From positions 1 to 64,000 of the forward strand of contig NZ_CP127174.1 in assembly GCF_030273315.1 (NCBI RefSeq): DNA of 64,000 nucleotides, given 5' to 3'. The notes beneath the pieces are model-generated. The model ran no database searches. It was not told where the DNA came from and was given only the letters and a program-made list of their open reading frames with translations. This document shows, one piece after another, positions 17,454 through 27,180 of this stretch. A program made the translations under genes and the position numbers. Within the stretch, counting starts at the first letter, position 1. Each line of letters begins with the position of its first letter. The DNA is from Natrialbaceae archaeon AArc-T1-2. GTDB lineage: Archaea; Halobacteriota; Halobacteria; Halobacteriales; Natrialbaceae.

Positions 17454-19406
17454 ATGTCAGAATCAGAATCACAGAAACGGATAGCGGTCGTACTGCCAGA
17501 CGGCTCGGAGCTCGAGGTCGGTGCCGGTGCGACGGTCGAAGACTGCGCCTACGAGATCGGTCCCGGCCTCGGTCGCGACACCGTCGCCGGTCGACTCGAC
17601 GGCGAGCTGGTCGCCAAAGAGGAGCCGGTCTACGACGGAGCCGAACTCGAGATCGTCACCGACGACGGCGGCGAGGACTATCTGCGGGTACTGCGTCACT
17701 CGGCCTCGCACTGTCTCGCCCAGGCCGTCGAACGGCTGTTCGACGCCGAGGAGGTCAAACTCGCGATCGGCCCGCCGACCGACGACGGGTTTTACTACGA
17801 CTTCGACAACTTGGACGTCGACGAGGACGACCTCGCGGAGATCGAAGCCGAGATGGAGGCGATTATCGAGGACGACTACGAGATCGAACGCGAGGAGGTC
17901 CCGATTGCGGAGGCCGAAGAGCGCCTCGCGGACGAACCGTACAAACTCGAGCTCTTAGCGGAGTTCGCCGACGAGAACGATCGGGTCACCTTCTACAGCC
18001 AGGGCGAGTGGGAGGACCTCTGTGCCGGCCCCCACGTCGAGTCGACCGGCGAGATCGGCGCGGTGAAACTGCTCGAGATCGCCGGCGCGTACTGGCGTGG
18101 CGACGAGGAGAATCCGATGCAGACCCGGATCTACGGCACCGCCTTCGAGGACGCGGACGATCTCGAGGACTTCTTAGAGCGACGCCGCGAGGCCGAGAAA
18201 CGGGACCACCGTCGGATCGGATCGGAGATGGATCTGTTCTCGATCCAGGACGTCACCGGTCCCGGCCTCCCGCTGTATCATCCGCCGGGCAAGACCATCC
18301 TGAAGGAACTCGAGGACTTCGTCGAGGAGCTCAACCAGGAGGCCGACTACGACTACGTCGAGACGCCCCACGTCTTCAAGACCGACCTCTGGCGACGGTC
18401 GGGCCACTACGAGAACTACGCCGACGACATGTTTCTCTTCGAAGTTGGCGACGACGAGTTCGGGCTCAAGCCGATGAACTGCCCCGGCCACGCCGCCATC
18501 TTTCAGGACCAGTCCTGGTCGTATCGCGATCTCCCCATCCGCTACGCCGAGAACGGGAAGGTCTACCGCAAGGAACAACGCGGCGAACTCTCCGGGCTCT
18601 CGCGGGTGTGGGCCTTCACGATCGACGACGGCCACCTGTTCGTTCGCCCCGACCAGATCGAACAGGAAGTCGAGGAGATCATGGACATGATCACGGACGT
18701 ACTGGAGACGTTCGACCTCGAGTACGAGATGGCGCTTGCGACCCGTCCCGAGAAAAGCGTCGGCGGCGACGAGATCTGGGAGCGCGCCGAGTCCCAGCTC
18801 GAGTCGGTACTCGAGGCCCGCGAGCACGACTACGTTCTCGAGGAGGGCGACGGCGCATTCTACGGCCCCAAGATCGACTTCGCGTTCGAGGACGCGATCG
18901 GACGATCGTGGGACGGCCCCACCGTCCAGCTGGATTTCAACATGCCCGAGCGGTTCGACCTGAGCTACGTGGGCGAGGACAACGAGGAACACCGCCCCGT
19001 GATGATCCACCGGGCGCTGTACGGCTCCTACGAGCGTTTCTTCATGATGCTCATCGAGCACTTCGAGGGGCGGTTCCCGCTGTGGCTTGCTCCCGAACAG
19101 GTCCGCGTGTTGCCGATCTCCGACGACAACCTCGGCTACGCTTACCAGGTGGCAAACGAGTTCGAGGAGTTCCGCGTCGAGGTCGACGACCGCGATAGCA
19201 CGCTCGAGCGCAAGATCCGCGCGGCCCACGACGACCGGGTCCCCTACCAGATCATCGTCGGCGACGACGAGGAGGAGGCAGGCAACATCTCGGTTCGAGA
19301 CCGCTTCGAGGACCAGGAGTACGACGTCGAGGCCGAAACGTTCCGCGAGCATCTCGCGGCCGAACGCGACGAGCAGCGGACGGAGCCGGACTTCCTGCAG
19401 AGGTGA
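17454..19406 (+). CDS. thrS: Threonyl-tRNA synthetase
   Basis: A 650-aa class II synthetase with the full bacterial-type domain set. A TGS domain occupies about residues 10-75; the editing/N2 domain includes [13 protein letters not shown] and [10 protein letters not shown]; the catalytic core has [17 protein letters not shown] (motif 1), [16 protein letters not shown] (motif 2) and [22 protein letters not shown] (motif 3, split here for reading); the C-terminal anticodon-binding domain starts near [13 protein letters not shown]. Many archaea instead have an archaeal-type ThrRS with a different editing domain, so the bacterial form is of note but known in haloarchaea. The start is the ATG at 17454 after the structured leader. 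Confidence 0.96.
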   Translation: MSESESQKRIAVVLPDGSELEVGAGATVEDCAYEIGPGLGRDTVAGRLDGELVAKEEPVYDGAELEIVTDDGGEDYLRVLRHSASHCLAQAVERLFDAEEVKLAIGPPTDDGFYYDFDNLDVDEDDLAEIEAEMEAIIEDDYEIEREEVPIAEAEERLADEPYKLELLAEFADENDRVTFYSQGEWEDLCAGPHVESTGEIGAVKLLEIAGAYWRGDEENPMQTRIYGTAFEDADDLEDFLERRREAEKRDHRRIGSEMDLFSIQDVTGPGLPLYHPPGKTILKELEDFVEELNQEADYDYVETPHVFKTDLWRRSGHYENYADDMFLFEVGDDEFGLKPMNCPGHAAIFQDQSWSYRDLPIRYAENGKVYRKEQRGELSGLSRVWAFTIDDGHLFVRPDQIEQEVEEIMDMITDVLETFDLEYEMALATRPEKSVGGDEIWERAESQLESVLEAREHDYVLEEGDGAFYGPKIDFAFEDAIGRSWDGPTVQLDFNMPERFDLSYVGEDNEEHRPVMIHRALYGSYERFFMMLIEHFEGRFPLWLAPEQVRVLPISDDNLGYAYQVANEFEEFRVEVDDRDSTLERKIRAAHDDRVPYQIIVGDDEEEAGNISVRDRFEDQEYDVEAETFREHLAAERDEQRTEPDFLQR

Positions 19407-19621
19407 ACGTCGGTCCGTTGGGGAGGCCGAGGTCGGCTATCGGGTCCGTTCGTCGTCGGTCGTTCGTCACTCACACTGTCGATCACACACCAGATAGCTT
19501 TCGGATTCGATCGGACAGGGCAGTCCGAAAACGCGTTGCCACCGATCGATGCACGGGAGTGGATAGGTGCAGTCCGTAGCGCATCGAAATCACCATAGTT
19601 GTGGAACGACGCATCAATGGC

Positions 19622-20332
19622 ATGAACCGAGCCGAGAAGGCCGCCCTCCAGCTCCGGGCCGTCGACGTGCTGTGTATGCTCAAGGAGACGCGCACGTACG
19701 ACGAACTCGAGACGCTCACCGGGCTGCCGGCGGGCGATCTCAACCGCTACGTCAACGGCCACGTCCTCCCAAGTGCCGACCGGGCGCGGGCGGTCGTCGA
19801 GGACGTCGGCCGCGAGGCCCTGGCGGGGGAGCTGGACGCGCGGATCCGGATCGACGACGAGGGCTACGTCGACACCTCCGGCATCGTCTTCGATCAGTCG
19901 TTTCTCGACCTCGTCGCGCCCGTCGTCGCCGAGTCGTTCGACTTCGATCGACCCGACGTGGTGCTCACTGCGGCGACCGACGGCATCACCCTCGCGAGTG
20001 CGCTCGCAGGCTACTACGGGGTCCGCTGTGCCTACGCGAAGAAACGAAAGGAGACCGCTGTCGAGGAGTTCATCGAGGCTCGACAGCGCCTCGAGTCGGG
20101 GATCGAGCTCACCTACTACCTGCCCGCCTCGGCGATCGACGCCGGCGAATCGGTGCTGATCGTCGACGATCTCATCCGTTCGGGCGAGACACAGGAGCTG
20201 TTGCTCGACATCGTCGACTCGGCCGGGGCCGACGTCGCGGGCGTGTTCGCGCTCATCGCCGCGGGAGAGCGCGGGACCGATCGCGCGCGGGAACGTACCG
20301 ACGCGCCGGTGGACGCGTTGACTGCCGTTTGA
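19622..20332 (+). CDS. gfcR: Phosphoribosyltransferase-like transcriptional regulator GfcR
   Basis: A 236-aa protein with an N-terminal helix-turn-helix (about residues 15-55, TYDELETLTGLPAGDLNRYV) and a phosphoribosyltransferase-fold domain ending in the PRPP motif VLIVDDLIRSGETQ. This architecture matches Haloferax GfcR, formerly called pyrE1, an activator of glucose and fructose degradation genes. The metabolite sensed is not evident from sequence. The ATG at 19622 (MNRAEKAAL) was chosen over an upstream in-frame GTG at 19601. Its TGA stop is the first triplet of the 88-bp repeat at 20330. Confidence 0.9.
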   Translation: MNRAEKAALQLRAVDVLCMLKETRTYDELETLTGLPAGDLNRYVNGHVLPSADRARAVVEDVGREALAGELDARIRIDDEGYVDTSGIVFDQSFLDLVAPVVAESFDFDRPDVVLTAATDGITLASALAGYYGVRCAYAKKRKETAVEEFIEARQRLESGIELTYYLPASAIDAGESVLIVDDLIRSGETQELLLDIVDSAGADVAGVFALIAAGERGTDRARERTDAPVDALTAV

Positions 20333-20417
20333 TACGGACCGTTGTCCGTCTGTCCCGGCGCACCCGCGACCGTTCTGCGGTTGCACCGGGACATCGGTAC
20401 AGCAATCCGTATGAGTC
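20330..20417. repeat. 88-bp palindromic element, copy A
   Basis: Begins TGATACGGACC and ends AATCCGTATGAGTC, so the outer ends are imperfect inverted repeats. The centre is a 16-bp stem: GTCCCGGCGCACCCGC (20352-20367) with GCGGTTGCACCGGGAC (20377-20392), two mismatches, loop GACCGTTCT. It is nearly identical to copy B at 49670 and related to copy C at 62006. The first three bases are the gfcR stop codon. Confidence 0.93.
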
Positions 20418-20661
20418 GCAGGCGGTCGTTCCGTTTCGAGAATCGAGCCAGTAAATCCATGACATCCCAGACAGTACGCACCGCCGGCAGGACTCCCGTC
20501 GACGGGTGTCGGACACCGGACACCCACCCTGCCGCTTGACGGAGAGGCCGACGGCCCGCGGTCCCCAGCCGCGTCGGTCTCCCCGTCGAACGCGTGCCAC
20601 CGTCGGTAGCCCCGGTGTTGGAACCGAAAACTAGTTTTCCGACAGCCGGGTACGTCGGAGC
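20418..20661 (+). promoter_or_regulatory. ychF upstream region with a 14-bp perfect palindrome
   Basis: GAAAACTAGTTTTC (20626-20639) is a perfect palindrome centred about 30 bp before the ychF ATG, where the TATA box is expected; no other TATA-like site is obvious. It may be promoter element, operator or both. The preceding 200 bases are GC-rich with no gene that I can support. Confidence 0.45.
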
Positions 20662-21840
20662 ATGCTCTCTATTGCGCTTGCCGGGAAGCCGAACGCCGGC
20701 AAGTCCACGTTCTACACGGCGGCGACGATGGCCGAGGTAGACGTCGCCAACTACCCATTCACCACCATCGACGCCAACCGCGGCGTGAGCCACGTTCGGA
20801 CTGACTGTCCCTGTCTCGAGCGTGACGAACGCTGTAACAGCGACGACTGCCGGGACGGCAAGCGATACGTCCCGATCGAACTGCTCGACGTCGCCGGCTT
20901 AGTGCCGGGTGCACACGAGGGGAAAGGACTCGGCAACCAGTTCCTCGACGAACTCACGAACGCAGACGTCATCGTCAACGTGATCGATGCCTCCGGTGGA
21001 ACCAACGAGAAAGGCGAACCGGTCGAGGTCGGCGAGCACGACCCCTTAGAGGACGTCGACTTCGTCGAGAAGGAGATGGACCTCTGGCTCGCGGACATCG
21101 TCGATCGCAACTGGGAGTCGGTCGAACGCAAGTCCCGCTCGCCCGAGTTCGACATCGACGACGCGCTCGCGGAGATGCTCACCGGCTTCGGCGCGACACC
21201 GGCCGACGTGGCGGCCGTTCTGCGGGGCCTCGAGTACCCCGAGGATCCGATCCAGTGGACCGACGAGGACCGCGAGGCGTTGGCCAGGGACGTCCGCCGA
21301 CGGACGAAGCCGATCGTGATCGCCGCGAACAAGATCGACGTCGCCCCCGACGAACACGTCGAGCGGCTACTCGAGCTCGATAAACCCGTGATCCCCACCA
21401 CCGCAGAGGGCGAACTCGCGCTCCGGCGAGCCGCCGAGAACGCCCTCGTCGAGTACGACCCCGGCGACGAGTCGATCGACATCGGCGGCGACGCAAGCGA
21501 CGCCCAACGGGAGGCGCTCGAGGACCTTGGTGAGACGATGGCCGAGTGGGACGGCACCGGCGTCCAAGACGCACTGGATTACGCCGTCTACGATCTGCTG
21601 GATCACATTACAGCCTACCCTGTCGAGGACGCCTCGAAGTGGTCCGACGGCAGTGGCAACATCCTGCCAGATGCCCACCTGCTGCCCCGGGGCTCGACAC
21701 CCGTCGATCTGGCCTACGCCGTCCACTCAGACATCGGCGACGGCTACCTCCACGCTGTCGACGCGAAATCGAACCGGGAGGTCAGCGAGGAGTACGAACT
21801 CGAGGAAGGAGATGTGATCAAGATCGTGAGCACTAATTGA
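20662..21840 (+). CDS. ychF: Obg-like GTPase/ATPase YchF (OLA1 family)
   Basis: A 392-aa P-loop NTPase of the TRAFAC class. Walker A is LAGKPNAGKST at the N-terminus; switch II lies in LLDVAGLVPGAHEGKGLGNQF; the NKxD-type base-recognition site is in VIAANKIDVAP. A C-terminal TGS domain holds LPRGSTPVDLAYAVHSDIG. YchF proteins bind ribosomes and often prefer ATP. The CPCLERDERCNSDDC segment gives four cysteines, probably zinc-binding, as in other archaeal members. Stands alone, reading away from gfcR. Confidence 0.94.
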   Translation: MLSIALAGKPNAGKSTFYTAATMAEVDVANYPFTTIDANRGVSHVRTDCPCLERDERCNSDDCRDGKRYVPIELLDVAGLVPGAHEGKGLGNQFLDELTNADVIVNVIDASGGTNEKGEPVEVGEHDPLEDVDFVEKEMDLWLADIVDRNWESVERKSRSPEFDIDDALAEMLTGFGATPADVAAVLRGLEYPEDPIQWTDEDREALARDVRRRTKPIVIAANKIDVAPDEHVERLLELDKPVIPTTAEGELALRRAAENALVEYDPGDESIDIGGDASDAQREALEDLGETMAEWDGTGVQDALDYAVYDLLDHITAYPVEDASKWSDGSGNILPDAHLLPRGSTPVDLAYAVHSDIGDGYLHAVDAKSNREVSEEYELEEGDVIKIVSTN

Positions 21841-21918
21841 TCAGACAGCGGTAATGCCTGACCAGGTCCGGGAGTCGTGACGAACCGGATCGCGGACGAC
21901 TCGACGCATCCCGTGGCG

Positions 21919-22683
21919 CTACTCGTCGTACAGCGGGGCGTGCTCGTCACAAAATGCCGGCTCGCGTAGCTGTGCCTCGAGCAGGTCCTCGTGGTAGTGG
22001 GCGTTGAACAGCCGACATCCCTCGTTCTCACAGAACGCCTCGCCGGTCTCGAGGTAGTGATACGCCTGGAGGACGTACCCCTTCAGCGCGTCGGTCGTCC
22101 TGGGATCGTTCTCGATCAGGAACTCGCCGTCGACCTGGTTCTCTAGTACCTCCCGTGGCGGTGCATCGCCCGACAGCAGGGCGTGTTTCTGTTTTTCCTG
22201 GTAGTACTCCTCGGGCTTGGCCGGGGCCTCGTACAGTCCTGGAACGGAGACAATCGCAGGCTGACCGAGCACGTTCACCCGTTTGTGCCAGCGTCCGTCG
22301 TGGTCGCCCCACGTCCCGATCGCCCGGTCGAGAACAGCGATGTGGGCCGTCTCGAGGCCGCGTTCGTCGTCCGGCAACGCGGCGTTCAGCGCCCGCTGGA
22401 CGTGTACGCCGTCGTAGAGGACCCCACCCTCGCGTTCGGGATGCTCAAGGGCACGCTCTTCGTACCGAACGATACCTACCATCGTGTTGCCGGTCTCTCG
22501 CTCGTACGGCGACACGACTCGGGATTCGGCGAACCGCTCGGGGAGTTCGTCGGTGCGGTGGGTCTCGAGAAAGCGGTCTCTAATCGAGACGGTCGCGTCG
22601 ACGCGGTCGCGAAGCCACTCGACGACGGCGTCGACGTCGGCGACGGTGGTCGGCGCTCGATAGCAGACGATTCGATCGACCAT
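21919..22683 (-). CDS. Archaeal protein of unknown function, possibly metallopeptidase-like
   Basis: A 254-aa soluble protein starting MVDRIVCYRAPT. The C-terminus has clustered Cys and His: CENEGCRLFNAHYHEDLL followed by AFCDEHAPLY, a likely metal site. The first 200 residues look alpha/beta, with ETAHIAVLDRAIGTWGD in the middle. The pattern reminds me of haloarchaeal and methanogen proteins annotated as putative archaemetzincin-like peptidases, but no HExxH motif is present, so catalysis is not claimed. Converges on ychF. Confidence 0.65.
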   Translation of the reverse strand: MVDRIVCYRAPTTVADVDAVVEWLRDRVDATVSIRDRFLETHRTDELPERFAESRVVSPYERETGNTMVGIVRYEERALEHPEREGGVLYDGVHVQRALNAALPDDERGLETAHIAVLDRAIGTWGDHDGRWHKRVNVLGQPAIVSVPGLYEAPAKPEEYYQEKQKHALLSGDAPPREVLENQVDGEFLIENDPRTTDALKGYVLQAYHYLETGEAFCENEGCRLFNAHYHEDLLEAQLREPAFCDEHAPLYDE

Positions 22684-22962
22684 GCACCACGTAGTCGTAC
22701 CACCCGGTACATAGTTGTGATCGAACCGGAAAGCAGTAGGACGTCTGCGTCACCGTGACCGACGCGTCCCGGTCGCGACCGGCCGAACCCGCGTTCGGGC
22801 TCCGGTCGTTCGATGTGACAGTCTGGCGAACTGGCCGATGCTCGAGTGGAAAAGTAGATGTGGACGACGAGCCAGCACGGAAACGACGTGTCCCCGACCG
22901 CCTCCCATCCTGTCGTCGGCTCTCCAGCAGTCTCAAGGCCCGTCGGACCGAACCGTCGGCGT

Positions 22963-23343
22963 ATGTACCGTCGCGGGTTCCTCGTCGCCGTCGTCGCGAC
23001 GACGGGCTGTCTCGAAGCCGCCGGAGACAACGGCGAGGAGGTCACCGATCCGACGGATATCGTCATCGTCTCCGACGGACTCGGTCGGGAGGACACCGGA
23101 ACGGAAGACGAACGCGTCTACGTCTGGGGCGTCGCCAGAAACGAGGACGACCGAGACCTGAGCTACGTCGAGATCCGGGCTACCTTCCTCGATGCGGACG
23201 GCAAAGAACTCGACAGCGTCATCGAACACGTCGAGGACGTCACGTCGGGTCAGGAGTGGGCGTTCGAGATCGAGTACCCACACTTCGGTGAAGACGCCGC
23301 CGACGTCGACGACTACGAACTCGAGCCGACGACAGGTCTGTAG
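22963..23343 (+). CDS. Secreted lipoprotein with a beta-sandwich (FxLYD-like) domain
   Basis: A 126-aa protein. The N-terminus MYRRGFLVAVVATTGCLEAAGD is a short signal with a twin arginine and a lipobox ending at Cys16, so it should be lipid-anchored outside the cell. The mature part, VYVWGVARNEDDRDLSYVEI and ATFLDADGKELDS, is the strand pattern of FxLYD-type domains common in haloarchaeal exported proteins. The start ATG at 22963 places the arginines at positions 3-4. Role unknown; the flippase gene follows 89 bp later on the same strand. Confidence 0.72.
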   Translation: MYRRGFLVAVVATTGCLEAAGDNGEEVTDPTDIVIVSDGLGREDTGTEDERVYVWGVARNEDDRDLSYVEIRATFLDADGKELDSVIEHVEDVTSGQEWAFEIEYPHFGEDAADVDDYELEPTTGL

Positions 23344-23432
23344 GCGCTCGCGGGGCGGGTGACGACCGAAGCCTCGAGGACGAGGGGCTCCAGCCCGGCC
23401 TCGAGTGGACACGACGCGTCCGACATCGAACT

Positions 23433-24953
23433 ATGACCGACCACGACGACGGCATCGCCGTACTCGCAAAGCAGGGAAGCATCACGTTCGTCGGGAACGT
23501 CGTCAACGGCGTACTCGGCTTCGCCATCGTGATGCTGATGACCCGCTTCGTCAGCCCGTCGGTGTACGGTCTGTTCGTGCTCGCGACGTCCGTGGTGCTT
23601 TTCATGCAGGTGTTCGCGAACCTCGGTCTGCCGCTTGCGATCGATTACTTCGTTCCGCAGTATCTCGACGACGACGAACCCGGCAAAGCGAAAGGCGTCA
23701 TCGTCCAGGTTACGACGGCAGTACTGGTCTCCGCGACCGTCGTTTCAATCGCGCTGACCGTCGGCGCCTCGACCGTTAGCGGACTCTTTCGGGAACCCTC
23801 GTTGGCCGTCGCACTGGTACTGCTAAGCGTCGCGATCCCGATGCTTGCGATCTACAACGTGTTACTCACCTCCTACTACAGCATCAAGAAGCTCCAGTAC
23901 CGGGTGCTGGTTCGCGACCTCGTCCGTCCGGTCGTCCGGTTCGTCGCCACGCTCGGGTTGTTACTCGCCGGCTTCGGCCTGCTCGGACTCGTCGGGGGAT
24001 ACGTCGTCGGCCTGCTCGTCGCGATCACCGTCGGCGCGATCGTGTTTCTCTATCGAGCCTGGTCGATCGTCTCGGCAGATCTCGAGTTCGTCCCCTCGCG
24101 GCCGCTTTTCACCTACTCGGTGCCGCTTGCGATGACGAGCGTCGTCTACGTCCTGATGGGCCACGTCGATTACTTCGTGCTCGGATTTTTCCTCAACTCG
24201 GGCGACGTCGGCATCTATCGCGTCGGCTACATGGTCGGCTCGGCGCTGGTAATCATCTTCAGCTCGCTCGCACCCGTGTTCAAGCCCCTGATCGCCGAGA
24301 CGAGAGAGGACACCGACCTCGTCGAACAGCGGTTTCGCGTCGCCGCCCGCTGGATCGCCGGCTTTACGATCCCGATCGCGATCACGCTCTCACTCGGCGC
24401 GAGTTCGTACCTCGCAGTGTTGTACACGCCTCAGTACGCCGAGGCCAGCGCCGTCGTCGCCTTGCTCTGTGTGGCATTTCTGTTCAACGTCACGTTCGGC
24501 GGTCCCGACGGGACGCTGTTACAGGGGATGGGCTACTCGCGGGTCGTCTTTCTCAACACGTCGGTGTTGTTCGGCGCGAACTTCGTCGTCTCGATAGCGC
24601 TCGTTCCGATTTTCGGCATCGAGGGTGCAGCAATCGGCTCCGCAACCGCGCTCGTGCTCGTGGGCGTACTCACCATCGGCGAGCTGTACTATCTCGACGG
24701 CGTCCACACCTTCACCCGCGACTTCGCCAAGGTCGTTCTCGCGGGCGCCCCGGCGACGATCGCCGGCCTCCCAGTCGTCGCGTTCGTCGCGTCGGACGTG
24801 GTCGTCGTCGTCGTTCTCCCGATCATCGTCACCCTCGTATATCTCCTCTCGCTCGTCGTCACCGACGCGTTCACCGATGCGGACGCGCGGATGATCTCGG
24901 CGTTCGCTCCGAACGTCCGAACGTGGCTCCCGGCAGGGCTCCTGGGTCGGTGA
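23433..24953 (+). CDS. Polysaccharide/oligosaccharide flippase (Wzx/MATE-fold)
   Basis: A 506-aa protein with about 12-14 hydrophobic segments along its whole length. It starts LAKQGSITFVGNVVNGVLGF, typical of the MOP-superfamily polysaccharide flippases. Such proteins move lipid-linked sugars across the membrane for S-layer glycosylation or exopolysaccharide. The motif GRRKxF-like loop is not clear, but SPSVYGLFVLATSV and GIEGAAIGSATALV are usual. Its neighbour glmS on the opposite strand makes the amino-sugar precursor of UDP-GlcNAc, which supports a surface-glycan role. Substrate unknown. Confidence 0.88.
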   Translation: MTDHDDGIAVLAKQGSITFVGNVVNGVLGFAIVMLMTRFVSPSVYGLFVLATSVVLFMQVFANLGLPLAIDYFVPQYLDDDEPGKAKGVIVQVTTAVLVSATVVSIALTVGASTVSGLFREPSLAVALVLLSVAIPMLAIYNVLLTSYYSIKKLQYRVLVRDLVRPVVRFVATLGLLLAGFGLLGLVGGYVVGLLVAITVGAIVFLYRAWSIVSADLEFVPSRPLFTYSVPLAMTSVVYVLMGHVDYFVLGFFLNSGDVGIYRVGYMVGSALVIIFSSLAPVFKPLIAETREDTDLVEQRFRVAARWIAGFTIPIAITLSLGASSYLAVLYTPQYAEASAVVALLCVAFLFNVTFGGPDGTLLQGMGYSRVVFLNTSVLFGANFVVSIALVPIFGIEGAAIGSATALVLVGVLTIGELYYLDGVHTFTRDFAKVVLAGAPATIAGLPVVAFVASDVVVVVVLPIIVTLVYLLSLVVTDAFTDADARMISAFAPNVRTWLPAGLLGR

Positions 24954-24972
24954 TCGAGAACGCGGCGACGGA

Positions 24973-26787
24973 TTATTCGACGGTGACGCTTTTCGCGAGG
25001 TTACGCGGCTTGTCGATCGGCCGATCCAGCAGGTCGGCCGCATGATAGGAGACGAGCTGGAGCTGGACGTTCGCGAGCAGAGCCGCGAGCGAGGGCTCCG
25101 TCTCGGGGATCTCGAGGTGGGCGTCCGCGAGTTCGGTCGCCCGGTGATCGTCCGGACAGACGGCGACGACGGGTGCACCTCGGGTCGCGGCCTCCTCCGT
25201 ATTTTTTAGCGTCTTTTCGTCTTCCTCGCCGGTAAAGACCGGAAACACCGGCGTCTCCGGCGTCACGAGCGCGAGCGGTCCGTGTTTGAGCTCGCCCGAG
25301 GCGAACCCTTCGGCGTGTTCGTACGTGATCTCTTTGAACTTCAACGCCCCCTCGAGGGCAACCGGGAAGCCGAGCCCCCGGCCGATGAAGAAGTACGACT
25401 CGGCATCTACGTACCGGCGAGCGATCCGGTCGGCGTTGGACGACGCGAGCAGACCGTCGATCCGATCGGGAAGCGCGGCGAGGCCGGGGAGAAACGACTC
25501 GATGTCGAACGGGGTCCCGTCGCTGGCGTCTGCCGCGAGCCGGTGGGCGAGCAACGCGAGAATGACCGCCTGTGAAGAGAAGGTCTTGGTCGCGGCGACG
25601 CCGATCTCGGGACCGGCACGGATACAGATCGACTCGTCGGCAACGCGAGCGGCCGTCGATCCGACGACGTTGGTGACGGTCAGCGTCCGTGCACCCTCGG
25701 CGTCTGCGGCTCGCAGTGCCGAGAGGGTGTCTGCCGTCTCGCCGCTTTGACTGACCGCGACGACCAGCGTTCCGTCCCGAACTGGCGGCGAACAGACGCT
25801 GTACTCGTTGGCCAAGAGCGCACGGGCCGGAATGCCGGCCCGGTTCAACGCGAGTGACCCGAAAAGTGCCGCGTGATAGGAGGTGCCACAGGCGACGAGC
25901 TGGACGGTATCGATCCCGTCGAACGAGCCCGGTTCGAATCCCTCGAGGTCAATCGACGCGTTGTCGGGCTGGATGCGCCCCTCGATCGTCTGGGCCAGCG
26001 AAGTCGGCTGCTCGTGGATCTCCTTGAGCATGAAGTGATCGTACTCGCCTTTCCCCGTCTGTTCGGGATCCCAGTCGACGGTCTCGGGTGGCCGCGATAC
26101 CGGCCTCCCATCGAGGTTGGTGAACTCGACGCCGTCGGGACGAACGATCGCGACGTCGCCGTCCTCGAGGTAGACGACAGTGTCCGTGTACTCGAGGAAC
26201 GCGGGGACGTCGCTGGCGAGGAAGTACTCGCCGTCGTCGATCCCGACGACGAGCGGCGACCCCTGCCGGGCGGCGTAAATTGCGTGTTCGCCCGACAGCA
26301 TGGCGGCGACGGCGTAGCTTCCCTCGAGGGCGTCGATCGCGTGCCGGAAAGCGGACTCGTTTCCGTAGCCCTCCTCGAGATAGTGCTGGATGAGGTGTGG
26401 GATAACCTCGGTGTCGGTGTCGCTCGTGAACTCGTGGCCGCGTTCGGAGAGTCGGGACTTGAGGTCGGCGTAGTTCTCGATGATCCCGTTGTGGACGACC
26501 GCGACGTCCGTCGTCGAATCCGTATGCGGGTGGGCGTTCTCGTCGGTCGGCGGTCCGTGCGTGCTCCAGCGGGTGTGACCGATGCCGATCCGCCCCTCGA
26601 GCCCAGGGTTCCCGACCGACGCCTTCAGTTCGGAGACCTTCCCGGAGCGTTTGCGGACCTCGATCCCCGCCCCGTTCTGAACCGCGACGCCAGCGGAGTC
26701 GTAGCCACGGTACTCGAGGTTCTCGAGACCGGACAACAGCGTCTCGATCGCATCGCCGGTCCCGACGTGTCCGATGATTCCACACAT
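24973..26787 (-). CDS. glmS: Glutamine-fructose-6-phosphate aminotransferase (isomerizing)
   Basis: A 604-aa enzyme making glucosamine 6-phosphate from fructose 6-phosphate and glutamine. Cys2 of MCGIIGHVG is the N-terminal glutaminase nucleophile once Met is removed; HTRWSTHGPP and VVHNGIIENYADLK follow. Two SIS sugar-isomerase domains fill the second half (VACGTSYHAALFGSL; YFFIGRGLGFPVALEGALKFKE split), ending in KPRNLAKSVTVE with the usual C-terminal loop. With the GlmU-like enzyme at 32452 and glmM at 34322 the window encodes a UDP-GlcNAc pathway. No glmS ribozyme is expected or seen; see the hairpin at 26883. Confidence 0.96.
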   Translation of the reverse strand: MCGIIGHVGTGDAIETLLSGLENLEYRGYDSAGVAVQNGAGIEVRKRSGKVSELKASVGNPGLEGRIGIGHTRWSTHGPPTDENAHPHTDSTTDVAVVHNGIIENYADLKSRLSERGHEFTSDTDTEVIPHLIQHYLEEGYGNESAFRHAIDALEGSYAVAAMLSGEHAIYAARQGSPLVVGIDDGEYFLASDVPAFLEYTDTVVYLEDGDVAIVRPDGVEFTNLDGRPVSRPPETVDWDPEQTGKGEYDHFMLKEIHEQPTSLAQTIEGRIQPDNASIDLEGFEPGSFDGIDTVQLVACGTSYHAALFGSLALNRAGIPARALLANEYSVCSPPVRDGTLVVAVSQSGETADTLSALRAADAEGARTLTVTNVVGSTAARVADESICIRAGPEIGVAATKTFSSQAVILALLAHRLAADASDGTPFDIESFLPGLAALPDRIDGLLASSNADRIARRYVDAESYFFIGRGLGFPVALEGALKFKEITYEHAEGFASGELKHGPLALVTPETPVFPVFTGEEDEKTLKNTEEAATRGAPVVAVCPDDHRATELADAHLEIPETEPSLAALLANVQLQLVSYHAADLLDRPIDKPRNLAKSVTVE

Positions 26788-27180
26788 CAGCGACCCACCT
26801 CGAGTTGCCCCGACGCAGATCGGTACCCGTCCACGGAGACTAATGACACACGGTGTCCGAACATAACCACACCCAGACTCGCCCGGCCCATTACTATAGA
26901 CGGACTACGAGGGGCTGTAGTGCAGGAGTAATAGGGCCGGGGCCACCGGATTGGCCGCTTCGAATGTGCGGGCCGGTGTCGGGTCATCCCCGGACCGTCC
27001 ATCGCGACCGCTCGGGTGTCACACGGCGGGGCCGGTGCGACGCGATGACGTTCACGACGGACGACAGTACGTCGATCAAACTGCCGACGATCGAGTGTGT
27101 ACGCTCTGGTGAACGATCGGAAACGACCGACATACTGGCTGGTAGCTTTAAGCAACGGCCGGTAGAACGAAGCTACGGAC
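26788..27180. other. Intergenic region between divergent glmS and MBL-hydrolase genes
   Basis: The 393 bp hold a long hairpin (26883-26940, listed separately), a small hairpin GACAC-ACG-GTGTC (26845-26857), and at the right end the TATA box GCTTTAAGC (27145-27153) about 28 nt before the hydrolase ATG at 27181. A TATA-like GGTTATG on the minus strand (about 26860) may serve glmS. No convincing open frame was found in between. Confidence 0.5.
26883..26940. repeat. 58-bp long-stem palindrome upstream of glmS
   Basis: CCGGCCC-ATTACT (26883-26895) pairs with AGTAAT-A-GGGCCGG (26927-26940): 13 bp with one bulged base. Inside is a second stem, ACTAC (26904-26908) with GTAGT (26917-26921), loop of 8 nt. 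The left arm also contains TTACTATAG, a TATA-like sequence for the plus strand. Could be a structured RNA, a protein-binding site or a small mobile palindrome. Confidence 0.6.

Noticed and set aside
25931-25942. GGTTCGAATCCC, which looks like a tRNA T-loop
   Set aside because: It lies inside glmS coding sequence and no acceptor or anticodon stem can be folded around it.
26788-26940. A glmS ribozyme upstream of glmS
   Set aside because: The hairpin there lacks the conserved core and position of the bacterial ribozyme, which lies directly next to the start codon and is not known in archaea.
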